Source: Variovorax paradoxus NBRC 15149
Lineage (GTDB): Bacteria; Pseudomonadota; Gammaproteobacteria; Burkholderiales; Burkholderiaceae_C
DNA length: 64,000 nt
Reading direction: 5' to 3'
Assembly (NCBI RefSeq): GCF_001591365.1
Contig: NZ_BCUT01000006.1
Location: forward strand, 275,335 to 339,334
Shown: in pieces, positions 51,261 to 60,087 of the stretch
Layout of the letters: each line of letters opens with the position of its first letter
Numbering within the stretch: position 1 is the first letter of the stretch
Translations under genes and position numbers: made by a program
The notes under the pieces: generated by a model
Told to the model about the DNA's origin: nothing
The model's database searches: none
What the model saw: only the letters and a program-made list of their open reading frames with translations

Positions 51261-52493
51261 TCAGAAGGAGGTGGCGCAGGCGTGCGCGCTGGCCCAGGCC
51301 CACTGGAAGTTGTATCCGCCCAGCCAGCCCGTCACATCGACCACTTCGCCGATGAAATACAGGCCCGGCTGCTTCGATTCCATGGTCTGGGAGGACAGGT
51401 CGCGGGTGTCGACGCCGCCGGCCGTGACTTCGGCCTTCTTGTAGCCCTCGGTGCCGCTGGGGATGATCTGCCAGCGGGCAATGCGCTCCGCCAGGGCGGC
51501 CAAGGCCTTGTCGGCCGCCTCGTTGATGGGCCGCTGCAGGGCCGGGTCCTGCCCGACCCAGGCATCGGCCAGCCGGGAGGGCACGAGCGCGGCCAGCTCG
51601 TTGGCGATGCGTTTCTTCGAGCGCAGCTTGGCTTCGGCCAGGGCCTCGGCCACGTCCACGCCGGGTGCGAAGTCGAGCGTGAGCGGGCTGCCGGGCTTCC
51701 AGTAGCTCGAAATCTGCAGCACGGCCGGGCCTGACAGGCCGCGGTGGGTGAACAGCAGGTCCTCGAGGAAGGCCATCTTTTCCTTCCTGGCGCCGGTCTC
51801 GATGCGCACCGGCAGCGCCAGCCCGGCCAGTTCGGCATACGGCGCCCAGGCGTCGCCGCCGAAGGTCAGCGGCACCAGCGCCGGGCGCGGCGTGACGACG
51901 CGCAGGCCGAACTGCTCGGCCAGGCGGTAGCCGAAGTCGCTGGCGCCGATCTGCGGAATCGACAGGCCGCCGGTGGCGACCACCAGCCTGGGCGTTTCGA
52001 TGGGACCCCTGGTGCTATCGATCCGGTAGCTGCCCGCGCCCGATGTGCCGTCGCCGGCGGCCGAGAACACGATCTTTCCGAGCTTGCACGGCTGCCAGCG
52101 CGTGACGCCGCCGGCCTCGCACTCCGCCAGCAGCATGTCGATGATCTGCTGCGAGGAGCCGTCGCAGAACAGCTGGCCCTTGTGCTTTTCGTGATACGCA
52201 ATGCCGTGCTTGTGCACCAGGTCGATGAACTGCTGCGGCGCATAGCGCGACAGCGCCGAGCGGCAGAAATTCGGGTTGCCGCCGATGAAGTGGCGCTGCG
52301 GCGCGCGCACGTCGAGGTCGCGGTTGGTGAAGTTGGCGCGGCCGCCGCCCGAGATGCGGATTTTTTCCGCGATCTTTTCGCTGTGGTCGACCAGCAGCAC
52401 CTTGAGCCCGCGCTGGCCGGCCAGGCCCGCGCAGAACAGCCCGGCCGCGCCCGCGCCAACCACCACCACGTCGAAATGAGAAGGAGCGCTCAA
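51261..52493 (-). CDS. HI0933/YhiN-family FAD-dependent oxidoreductase
   Basis: A 410-residue flavoprotein of the HI0933 family. The FAD site is FDVVVVGAGAAGLFCAGLAG, then GGGRANFTNRD; the C-terminal FAD motif is KAEVTAGGVDTRDLSSQTME and GLYFIGEVVDVTGWLGGYNF. The reaction is unknown. A TTG start at 52493, 5 bp after the upstream stop, is used because no ATG exists before the Rossmann fold. Last gene of a unit with a sterol desaturase and a lipoprotein amidase. Confidence 0.9.
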   Translation of the reverse strand: MSAPSHFDVVVVGAGAAGLFCAGLAGQRGLKVLLVDHSEKIAEKIRISGGGRANFTNRDLDVRAPQRHFIGGNPNFCRSALSRYAPQQFIDLVHKHGIAYHEKHKGQLFCDGSSQQIIDMLLAECEAGGVTRWQPCKLGKIVFSAAGDGTSGAGSYRIDSTRGPIETPRLVVATGGLSIPQIGASDFGYRLAEQFGLRVVTPRPALVPLTFGGDAWAPYAELAGLALPVRIETGARKEKMAFLEDLLFTHRGLSGPAVLQISSYWKPGSPLTLDFAPGVDVAEALAEAKLRSKKRIANELAALVPSRLADAWVGQDPALQRPINEAADKALAALAERIARWQIIPSGTEGYKKAEVTAGGVDTRDLSSQTMESKQPGLYFIGEVVDVTGWLGGYNFQWAWASAHACATSF

Positions 52494-52498
52494 GCCGG

Positions 52499-53290
52499 TC
52501 AGGGTCCATCGGCCGCCAGCAGCGGCGGCGCGTTGTACTTGAGGTGGCCCACGTAGCGCAGCGGCTGCGTGGCGGCAATCGAGGGCACGTCGCCCTCGCG
52601 CATGTGCAGCAGGTCGGCCGGGCTGACCCAGCGCGGGTCGGCGTCGGTGATCGGCAGGCCGGCCTGGCGGTAGGCCTCGAGCACGAACTGCGAGCAGAAG
52701 AACTGGTCGTCGCGGCTCGCGCCCAGCTGCACCATGGCCATGCCGCTGATGCAGTAGTGGCTCACGGCGGAGGGAATGAGCGGCAGCTCGCACAGGCGCC
52801 GGTTCAGCACGAAGGGCGCATTCAGCAGCACGCCGGTGGTGTTGTAGCGGATGCCCACCTGCGAGTTGGCCCAGGTGCGCAGTTTCCGGGCTCCCGAGTC
52901 ATCGAGCCCGGGCACGCGGAAGGCCACGACCATCTGCTCCTCGTCCACCACGTCGGCCAGCGGGCGCGCGCGCACGCCGCTGCCTACCGCCTCGGCGATC
53001 AGGCCGTCGCCCAGGTAGAGCACGGCATGGCTCACGGGCGAGAAGGTGCCCAGCCGGATGCCGAAAGAGTTGACCGTGGCGATGGAGGTCAGCAGGATGT
53101 CGCCGGGCTGCAGCGCATCGGCGGCAATGAGCTCGCCGCCGTTGCCGGGCGCGATGACCGAGCTCTGCACGCGCAGGCGCAGCCCCGCATCCTTGGACGG
53201 CAGGTCGACGCGGGTGGCGCAGGCCGACAGCAGCAGCAGCGATGCGCAAGCGGCAAGCGCCGCCGCGCGGAGATGGCGCCGCGCCATCAT
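52499..53290 (-). CDS. YiiX/NlpC-P60-like lipoprotein hydrolase
   Basis: A 263-residue lipoprotein. The signal has lipobox LLLLSAC. The fold resembles permuted papain-like YiiX/YebB hydrolases: ALQPGDILLTSIATVNSFGI, FSPVSHAVLYLGDGLIAEAV (catalytic His) and DDQFFCSQFVLEAYRQAGLP (catalytic Cys). Such enzymes cleave amides, perhaps in peptidoglycan or lipids. The ATG overlaps the desaturase stop (ATGA). Confidence 0.82.
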   Translation of the reverse strand: MMARRHLRAAALAACASLLLLSACATRVDLPSKDAGLRLRVQSSVIAPGNGGELIAADALQPGDILLTSIATVNSFGIRLGTFSPVSHAVLYLGDGLIAEAVGSGVRARPLADVVDEEQMVVAFRVPGLDDSGARKLRTWANSQVGIRYNTTGVLLNAPFVLNRRLCELPLIPSAVSHYCISGMAMVQLGASRDDQFFCSQFVLEAYRQAGLPITDADPRWVSPADLLHMREGDVPSIAATQPLRYVGHLKYNAPPLLAADGP

Positions 53291-54417
53291 CCCTTCCAGA
53301 CGAAAGGAAACTTCAGCTGCTTGAAGAAGCCGTTGGGCACGTAGTCGCCGAGCACGCCGTATTTCTCGGGCCAGAGCTTGGTGCTCTTCACCGCGGTGCC
53401 GAAGAGATAGTCGAGAAAGGCGTAGTGCGCCGAATAGTTCTTGTCGAGCGCCTCCACGTCCTGGCTGTGGTGCCAGTGGTGGAAGTTGGGCGTGACGATG
53501 ATGTAGCGCAGCGGCCCGAGCCGCACGCTCACGTTGCAGTGGTTGAACACCGCCTGGAAGCCCACCACCACGATGTACGCGTCGATCACTTCCTTGGAAA
53601 AGCCCAGCACGTAGATCGGCGCCAGCACCAGCGTGCGCGTGATCAGCAGCTCGAGGATGTGCTGGCGCGAGCCGGCCATCCAGTCCATGCTCTTCACGCT
53701 GTGGTGCACCGCGTGCAGGCGCCACAGCACCGGCACCTCGTGGTAGGCGCGGTGGGTCCAGTACTGCACGAGGTCGGCCACCAGGACGATCAGCAGCAGT
53801 CCGGCCCAGAACGGCAGGTTGCCCACCCAGCCGCGCACGCCGTCGTTGGCGGCCCAGCCGAAGAACTTGTGCACCATCAGGTTGGTGGCCAGCAGCACGA
53901 AGCCCACGATCATGTGGTTGACCACGAAATGGTGGAAGTCGGTCTGCCATTCGGCGCGGAACACCGGCTGGTCCTTGCGCAGCGCAAACAGCTTCTCGAT
54001 GAAGATGAAGATCAGCGAGGAGCCCAGCAGGTCGAGGATGAACCAGTCCAGGCCGATGTAGGGCGTGTTGTCGGCAAAGTCGTTCACCGGCACCTTGTGT
54101 CCGCCCAGCAGCGCGGCCGCAGCCACCAGCAGGAAGGCGGCCGAGGACAGCCAGCGCGAGCGGTTGAAGATGATGTTCACCAGCGCCAGCCCGCCCGAGA
54201 CCACCATGGCCGCCAGCAGGATGAAGCGCATCACGTCGACGTTGTAGCTCTTGCGCAGCTCGGGCGTCGTGAGGTACTGCGGAAAGTGGAAGGCCAGCAC
54301 GCCAAGGAAGCACAGGATGCCCAGGCTCAGGGCGATGGTTCCGGTGACGAGGCCGCGGCCGCGCTGCAGCTCGCCATGGTTCTGTGTGAATTCGTTGAGT
54401 TTGTCGATGTCCAGCAT
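53287..54417 (-). CDS. Sterol desaturase / fatty-acid hydroxylase family membrane protein
   Basis: A 376-residue integral membrane di-iron oxygenase. After about six helices come the His clusters HRAYHEVPVLWRLHAVHHS and HHWHHSQDVEAL, the HxxxH/HxxHH-type iron ligands. The substrate, perhaps a sterol-like or lipid molecule, is unknown. It is the first gene of a three-gene coupled unit. Confidence 0.92.
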   Translation of the reverse strand: MLDIDKLNEFTQNHGELQRGRGLVTGTIALSLGILCFLGVLAFHFPQYLTTPELRKSYNVDVMRFILLAAMVVSGGLALVNIIFNRSRWLSSAAFLLVAAAALLGGHKVPVNDFADNTPYIGLDWFILDLLGSSLIFIFIEKLFALRKDQPVFRAEWQTDFHHFVVNHMIVGFVLLATNLMVHKFFGWAANDGVRGWVGNLPFWAGLLLIVLVADLVQYWTHRAYHEVPVLWRLHAVHHSVKSMDWMAGSRQHILELLITRTLVLAPIYVLGFSKEVIDAYIVVVGFQAVFNHCNVSVRLGPLRYIIVTPNFHHWHHSQDVEALDKNYSAHYAFLDYLFGTAVKSTKLWPEKYGVLGDYVPNGFFKQLKFPFVWKG

Positions 54418-54528
54418 GCCCGCCTCTCTCTCTTTTGCTTGCGCTTTTGTTGGAGCGCGATTTTAGGCGGCTGTAGGAAAACGCTCACGTCGACCAAAAG
54501 GTCTAGACGCGGCCGCCGGTCTCCGGTA

Positions 54529-55419
54529 TCAGCGCGGCCGGACCGCGCGCCGGCGCAGCAGCGCGGCCGTGCCCAGCGCCACGGCCATGACCAGCAGCGA
54601 AACGACGGTGGTCACCGTGCCCAGCGCATAAATGGAAGGCGTCGTGACGGTCGAAGTCAGGCCCTGCAGCTCGAGCGGCAGCGTGTTGACGTCGCCGATG
54701 GCTTGCGAGGTGCGGGCGATCTCGTCCCACGACAGCGTGAAGCCGAACATGCCGATGCCGACGATCGACGGCCCGATCAGCGGCAGCACCACGAAGCGGA
54801 AGGCCTGCCACGGCGTGGCGCCGAGGTCGCGCGCGGCTTCCTCGTAGGTCGGGTTGAAGCGGTTGAACACCGCGAACATGATGAGCAGGCCGAAGGGCAG
54901 GGTCCAGGTCAGGTGAGCACCGAGCGCGGAGCTGAAGAGGCCGAGCGCGGTGCCGTAGCCTTCGAGCAGCGTGGTGGCGTCCATTGCCGTGAGCAGGCTC
55001 TTGATGCCGGTGTCGAGCAGCCGGAACTGCAGGCCGATGCCGAGCGAGATGATGATCGACGGCATGATGAGGCTCGCCACGGTCACGAAGAAGAGGGCGT
55101 TGCTGCCCGCGAGCTTCTTGCGGAACGCGAGCCCGGCGAGCACCGACAGCACCACGGTGAAGCCCATGACCACGGCGCCCAGCGCCAGCGAGCGCCGGAA
55201 AGCCGCGCCGATGTCGACGGTGCCCAGGCCCTCGGCCAGCTTGTGGAACCAGTGCAGCGAGACGCCGCGCAAAGGGAAGGTCAGCCCGCCTTCGGGGCCC
55301 TGGAAGCTCAGGATGAAGATCGTGATCATCGGGCCGTAGAGGAACAGCACGAAGAGGGCGAACACGATCGCTAAGGGCCAGAAGCCGGGGGCGCGTTGTT
55401 CTCCGATGCGTTGGCTCAT
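54529..55419 (-). CDS. PotC-type ABC transporter permease
   Basis: A 296-residue inner-membrane subunit with six helices. The EAA loop reads EEAARDLGATPWQAFRFVVL. Family match is to the spermidine/putrescine PotC group, which also includes transporters for other cationic and organic substrates. It is separated from the PotB-type gene by 323 bp that hold an inserted repeat unit, unlike the tight spacing of the other genes of the operon. Confidence 0.92.
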   Translation of the reverse strand: MSQRIGEQRAPGFWPLAIVFALFVLFLYGPMITIFILSFQGPEGGLTFPLRGVSLHWFHKLAEGLGTVDIGAAFRRSLALGAVVMGFTVVLSVLAGLAFRKKLAGSNALFFVTVASLIMPSIIISLGIGLQFRLLDTGIKSLLTAMDATTLLEGYGTALGLFSSALGAHLTWTLPFGLLIMFAVFNRFNPTYEEAARDLGATPWQAFRFVVLPLIGPSIVGIGMFGFTLSWDEIARTSQAIGDVNTLPLELQGLTSTVTTPSIYALGTVTTVVSLLVMAVALGTAALLRRRAVRPR

Positions 55420-55442
55420 CTGTGTTTTTCTTTCGGGGGGCT

Positions 55443-55722
55443 GTTGTTCAGGGCGCTGTCGTTCAGGGCGCGTGCACAGATCACCGGGTACTCCCCTCCG
55501 CGAATGTCCCCCGGCCTGCGGCCTCCTCCTTTATTTCGCTGCGGGGAGCACCCGATGCTCTGTGCACTTGGGCACGCCGCCGGTTACCGCTGATCAACGA
55601 CGGCTCTTTCCAACGCTCCCGTCGATGGGGTGCCTTGCGCAGCGAAATAAAGGAGGAGCGCGAAGCGCGGGGGACATTCGCGGAGCAAGGTACCCCGTCG
55701 GCGGGAGCGCGCCCTGAACAAC
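55443..55722. mobile_element. 280-bp composite hairpin/MITE-like element
   Basis: A non-coding unit bounded by perfect 14-bp terminal inverted repeats, GTTGTTCAGGGCGC (55443-55456) and its reverse complement (55709-55722). It contains copy B (55458-55577, arms 55472-55496 and 55543-55567) and inverted copy C (arms 55614-55638 and 55685-55709). The 46-nt cores of B (55497-55542) and C (55639-55684) match copy A near 21 kb. The element fills the gap between the PotB- and PotC-type genes. No transposase is encoded; no clear target duplication was seen. Short frames across it are spurious. Confidence 0.8.
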
Positions 55723-55742
55723 GAAGCCCGAATAAGTTCACC

Positions 55743-56660
55743 CTAAAGCTCCTTGCGAATGTCGACCAGCCGCGTCAACCCCCAGATGATCATCAGCACC
55801 ACCGCCAGCAGGATCACCGCGTTGGCCGCGGCCAGCGGAAACTGCAGGTACGAGGTCTGCACCTGGATGATCTTGCCGATCGATGCGATCTGCTGCCCGC
55901 CCATCACGCCGATGGTGACGAAGTCGCCCATCACGATCGTGATGACGAAGATCGAGCCGATCAGAATGCCGGTGCGCGACAGCGGCACCACCACGTTCCA
56001 GAGCGTCTGCCAGCCCGAGGCGCCCGCATCGCTCGCGGCTTCGAGCAGCGAGCGGTCGATGCGCATCATGCTGTTGAAGATCGGCACGATCATGAACATC
56101 GTGTAGAGGTGCACGAAGGCGAGCACCACCGAGAAATTGGAGAACAGCAGCCACTCGACCGGCTGGTTGACCACGCCCAGGCCCATCAGTGCCTGGTTCA
56201 CCAGCCCGTTGCGGCCCAGCAGCGGCACCCACGAGATCATGCGGATCACGTTGGAAGTCCAGAACGGCACGGTGCACAGCACGAACAGCGCCGTCTGCAT
56301 GCCCGGCGAGCGCACGTGGAACGCAAGGAAGTAGGCCACCGAAAACCCGACCACCAGCGTGATGCCCCACACCAGCAGGCAGAACTTGAAGGTGCTCAGG
56401 TAGGTGTTGAGCGTGACGCACAGGTCGCCGTTGTCGGTGAGATGCGAACAGCCCTCGAACAGGCTCAGGTAGTTGCGCAGCGTGACCGCGGGGATCAGCT
56501 CGTACTCGTTGAAGTTCCACAGGCTGACCATCGCGACCAGCGCCAGCGGAACCAGGAAGAACAGCAGGAACACCAGCGCGAACGGCGCCGCCTGCCACCA
56601 TGCCTTGACGGCGTGGACGGACGGGCTGGGCGCATGCGCGCTGGCGGTGGGGGCGCTCAC
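55743..56660 (-). CDS. PotB-type ABC transporter permease
   Basis: A 305-residue inner-membrane subunit with an N-terminal cytosolic stretch and six helices. The EAA loop is EAASDAGASGWQTLWNVVVP. It follows the binding-protein gene by 4 bp and pairs with the PotC-type permease downstream of the inserted element. Confidence 0.92.
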   Translation of the reverse strand: MSAPTASAHAPSPSVHAVKAWWQAAPFALVFLLFFLVPLALVAMVSLWNFNEYELIPAVTLRNYLSLFEGCSHLTDNGDLCVTLNTYLSTFKFCLLVWGITLVVGFSVAYFLAFHVRSPGMQTALFVLCTVPFWTSNVIRMISWVPLLGRNGLVNQALMGLGVVNQPVEWLLFSNFSVVLAFVHLYTMFMIVPIFNSMMRIDRSLLEAASDAGASGWQTLWNVVVPLSRTGILIGSIFVITIVMGDFVTIGVMGGQQIASIGKIIQVQTSYLQFPLAAANAVILLAVVLMIIWGLTRLVDIRKEL

Positions 56661-56664
56661 GGGG

Positions 56665-57933
56665 TCAGGCTGCGACGAACTCGTTCCACTTGCGGACCAT
56701 GTATTCGTTCTCGTCCATCACCGCGTTCCAGCAGGCGATGCCGCCCATGCGCTGCTCGTAGCTGCCGCCGTCGCGCACCGCGCCGGCCTTGGCGATCACG
56801 TCGCCCTGCGGGCTCTTGATGTCCTGCGCCGCGGGCTTGCCTTCCATCCAGTAGGCCCACTCGTAGGCTTCCATCTTGGTCTTGGCGGTGTCGAGCACGG
56901 CGCTGTAGTAGCCCTGGCGGTTGAGGTAGGCGCCGGCCCAGCCGTCGAGGAACCAGTTGATGAACTCATAGGCGCCGTCGAGCTTCTTGCCCGAGAGCGT
57001 GGCCGGCAGCCCGAAGCCCGAGGCCCAGGCGCGATAGCCTTCCTTGAGCGGCTGGAACGTGCAGTCGATGCCCTTGCCGCGCACGGCCGTGACCGCGGGC
57101 GACCACATCGACTGGATCACCACCTCGCCCGAGGCCATCAGGTTCACCGACTCGTTGAAGTCCTTCCACAGCGCGCGGAACTGGCCGGCCTTCTTGGCTT
57201 CGATCAGGGTCTTGATCGTGAGGTCGATCTCGGCCTTGGTCATGTTGCCCTTGTCGGCGTACTTGTGGATGCCCTTGGCCTCCACCACCATCGCGGCGTC
57301 CATGATGCCGATCGACGGAATGTTCAGGATCGCGGCCTTGCCCTTGAATTCCGGATTGAGCAGCTCGGCCCAGGAGCCGATGGGGCGCTTGATGAGGTCG
57401 GGGCGGATGCCCAGCGTGTCGGCGTTGTAGGTGGTCGGGATCAGCGACATGAACTGCGTGGGCGACTTGGCAAAGGCCTTGCTCTTCTCGCCTTCGAGAT
57501 AGATCACCTTGATGGGTGCCGTGCCCTGGTCGCCGACCTTCTTGCCGCCCACTTCGCCCTTGGTGAAGAGCGAGGTGATCTTGCCGGCGTTCTTCACGCG
57601 CTTGGTGTCGATGCCCTTCAGGTTGCCGGTGGGCACGATCTTCTTGAGCGAGAAGAACTCGGTGTCGATCAGGTCGAAGCTGTTGGGCGCGGTGACGGCG
57701 CGTTTGGTCACGTCGTCGGTGGTCACGGCCACGTACTGGATCTCGATGCCGGTGTCGGCCTTGAACTTCTCGGCGATGGCCTTGTCCTGGTTCACCGCCG
57801 TGCCCAGGTAGCGCAGCACGATCTTTTCCTGCGCATGCACGAAGGGCGCGATGCCCGTGGCCAGGATGCCGGCGGTGCCTTGCAGCAGGGTGCGACGCTG
57901 GAGGCCGGCGGACGAGTCGATGGGGTCGGTCAT
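56665..57933 (-). CDS. PotD-type ABC transporter solute-binding protein
   Basis: A 422-residue extracytoplasmic binding protein. The leader LQRRTLLQGTAGILATGIAP has a twin arginine and hydrophobic core, so Tat export is likely (cleavage near VHA-QE). The mature part (KIVLRYLGTAVNQDKAIAEK, SFDLIDTEFFSLKKIVPTG, MASGEVVIQSMWSPAV) matches the PotD/PotF-like spermidine/putrescine group. The ligand may be another amine or organic compound. GGAG precedes the ATG at 57933. Confidence 0.92.
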   Translation of the reverse strand: MTDPIDSSAGLQRRTLLQGTAGILATGIAPFVHAQEKIVLRYLGTAVNQDKAIAEKFKADTGIEIQYVAVTTDDVTKRAVTAPNSFDLIDTEFFSLKKIVPTGNLKGIDTKRVKNAGKITSLFTKGEVGGKKVGDQGTAPIKVIYLEGEKSKAFAKSPTQFMSLIPTTYNADTLGIRPDLIKRPIGSWAELLNPEFKGKAAILNIPSIGIMDAAMVVEAKGIHKYADKGNMTKAEIDLTIKTLIEAKKAGQFRALWKDFNESVNLMASGEVVIQSMWSPAVTAVRGKGIDCTFQPLKEGYRAWASGFGLPATLSGKKLDGAYEFINWFLDGWAGAYLNRQGYYSAVLDTAKTKMEAYEWAYWMEGKPAAQDIKSPQGDVIAKAGAVRDGGSYEQRMGGIACWNAVMDENEYMVRKWNEFVAA

Positions 57934-58021
57934 GGAAGAGTCTCCGTGGAAGAAAAAAGCAGGGGAGGGAACGTGGAAAAAAACGAACGGAAATGCAGGC
58001 AATGCAAGAACGGCCGCGCGC

Positions 58022-59140
58022 TCACAGCGGCATGCTCGCGAGCGCGGCCAGGTCGTCGCGCGCGGGGCGGCTGCCGCTCGCGGCCGGTGCCGGCGCGTGC
58101 TCGGCAGGCGGCTTGGCGCCGGGGCCGAGCACGCGCGCATCGGCCTCGGCCCAGGACAGGTGCACCGCATCGCCCGGCGCATGGGGGCTTGCAAGAAAGG
58201 CGGCCTCGCCCAGCAGCACCGAGACGCTGCCGCGGCCGGGCGCGGCGTCCTGCAGCGCGAGGCCGAGCAGCACGTAGGTGCCCTGGTATTCGACGTCGGT
58301 GACCGTGGCGGGCAGGCCGCCGGCTGCATCGCCGCGGGCGATCCGCATGTGGTCGTTGCGCACGGCGACCGGGCCGGCGGGCGTGTCGAACACGTTGTGG
58401 CCGCCCATGAAGCGCGCCACGAACTCGCTCGCCGGATGGTCGTAGACCTGGTGCGGCGAGCCGACCTGCTCGATCACGCCGTGGTTCATGACCACCATGG
58501 TGTCGGCCAGCGCCATCGCTTCTTCCTGCGAGTGCGTGACGTGCACGAAGGTCAGCCCCAGTTCCTTCTGCCAGCGCCGCAGCTCGGCGCGCATCTGGAT
58601 GCGCAAAAACGGATCGAGCGCCGACAGCGGCTCGTCGAGCAGCAGCACGCGTGGCTCGGTGATGAGCGCGCGCGCGAGCGCCACGCGCTGCTGCTGGCCA
58701 CCGGAGAGCTCGCCGGGCTTGCGCTCGGCCAAGTGCCCCATCGCCACGCGCTCGAGCAGCTCGCGCGCGCGCTTCTGGCGCTCGGCCTTGCCGACGCCTT
58801 TCATCTTGAGGCTGAAGGCCACGTTGTCCAGCGCCGAAAGATGCGGGAACAGCGCGAAGCTCTGGAACATCATCGCGGTGCCGCGCGCGGCCGCGGGCAG
58901 GTTGGTGATGTTGCGGTTGTCCAGCAGGATGTCGCCGCTCGTGACCGACTCGTGGCCCGCGATCATGCGCAGCGTGGTGCTCTTGCCGCAGCCCGACGGG
59001 CCCAGCAGGCAGCAGTAGCTGCCGCTCGCGATGCGCAGGTCGATCTGGTCGACGGCGGCGGGCGTGCCCGCGGCATAGCGCTTGCTGAGCGCGACGACCT
59101 CGACGGCGGCGGGCGGGGGCGCGATGGCGGCGGCGCTCAT
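58022..59140 (-). CDS. PotA-type ABC transporter ATP-binding protein
   Basis: A 372-residue ATPase. Walker A GPSGCGKST, Q-loop, signature LSGGQQQRVALARAL, Walker B LLLDEPLSAL and switch His (VTHSQEEAM) are intact. A TOBE-like regulatory domain follows from about 245. First gene of the potA-D-B-C type uptake operon; the gap to the binding-protein gene is 88 bp. Confidence 0.94.
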   Translation of the reverse strand: MSAAAIAPPPAAVEVVALSKRYAAGTPAAVDQIDLRIASGSYCCLLGPSGCGKSTTLRMIAGHESVTSGDILLDNRNITNLPAAARGTAMMFQSFALFPHLSALDNVAFSLKMKGVGKAERQKRARELLERVAMGHLAERKPGELSGGQQQRVALARALITEPRVLLLDEPLSALDPFLRIQMRAELRRWQKELGLTFVHVTHSQEEAMALADTMVVMNHGVIEQVGSPHQVYDHPASEFVARFMGGHNVFDTPAGPVAVRNDHMRIARGDAAGGLPATVTDVEYQGTYVLLGLALQDAAPGRGSVSVLLGEAAFLASPHAPGDAVHLSWAEADARVLGPGAKPPAEHAPAPAASGSRPARDDLAALASMPL

Positions 59141-59280
59141 CGAGGGGCCCGGGGGGCGAAAAATGATCGGAAGGCGAGCATGCTGGCGTTAAGCACGCTC
59201 CATGCCACGTCGGTGGCTTGCGGCCCAGAGGCACCGCGCGTGCGAGGCCCGCCGGGCCTTCGCCGCGGAACCCCGGAAGC

Positions 59281-60087
59281 CTAGGTGCCGAAGCGGTTCG
59301 CGTCGGCCGGCAGCGCCGCCGCGGCCAGTCCGCGCAGCACGTCGCCCACCACGATCACCGCGGGGCTCGCGATGCCGGCTTCGGCAATGCCGGCCTGCAG
59401 CTTGCCGAGCGTGGTCGCAACGTGGCGCTGGTGCGGCAGGCTCGCGTGCTGCACCACGGCCACGGGCGTGTCGCCGGGCAGGCCGTGCAGCAGTTCGCGT
59501 TCGATGTGGCCGGCGCCCGCCACGCCCATGTAGATCACGAGCGTGAGCCGCGCGCTGTGCGCGGTGGCGGCCAGCGCGCGCCAGTCGGTCGGGTCTTCGG
59601 CCGCGCCGGCGCCGGTCTTGGCATGGCCCGTGACGAACACCACGCCCTGCGCATGGTCGCGGTGCGTGAGCGGCACGCCCAGCGAGGTGACGGCCGCGAG
59701 GCCGGCCGTGATGCCGTTGACTACCGTGCATTCGATGCCGGCTTCGCGCAGGTGCTCGACCTCTTCGCCGCCGCGGCCGAAGATGAAGGGGTCGCCGCCC
59801 TTGAGCCGGACCACGGTTTCGCCTTCGCGCACCGCGGTGATCATGAGCCGCTCGATGAAGGCCTGCGGCGTGCTCTTGCAGCCGCCACGCTTGCCCACGT
59901 GCACGATGCGCGCATCGGGCCGCGCATACGAGGCCAGGATGCTGTCGCTCACGAGGTCGTCCACCAGCAGCACCGTGGCGGCCTGGATCGCCTTGACGGC
60001 CTTGAGGGTCAGCAGTTCGGGGTCGCCGGGGCCGGCGCCCACCAGCGTGCAGCTGCCGGCGGTGGATGAAGAAGTGGCTTTGTTCAT
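59281..60087 (-). CDS. cobA: Uroporphyrinogen-III C-methyltransferase
   Basis: A 268-residue SAM-dependent methyltransferase that makes precorrin-2 for sirohaem, the cofactor of assimilatory nitrite and sulfite reductases. Motifs: CTLVGAGPGDPELLTLKAVK, RLKGGDPFIFGRGGEEVE and VVNGITAGLAAVTSLGVPLT. Last gene of the nitrate unit; its ATG overlaps the ybiB stop (ATGA), consistent with supply of sirohaem for nitrite reductase. Confidence 0.94.
   Translation of the reverse strand: MNKATSSSTAGSCTLVGAGPGDPELLTLKAVKAIQAATVLLVDDLVSDSILASYARPDARIVHVGKRGGCKSTPQAFIERLMITAVREGETVVRLKGGDPFIFGRGGEEVEHLREAGIECTVVNGITAGLAAVTSLGVPLTHRDHAQGVVFVTGHAKTGAGAAEDPTDWRALAATAHSARLTLVIYMGVAGAGHIERELLHGLPGDTPVAVVQHASLPHQRHVATTLGKLQAGIAEAGIASPAVIVVGDVLRGLAAAALPADANRFGT

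Noticed and set aside
55481..55741. Small open frames over the hairpin elements (also near 20.7-21.5 kb), sharing a similar peptide
   Set aside because: The similarity comes from the repeated DNA. The frames have no consistent start or ribosome binding site and read on both strands.
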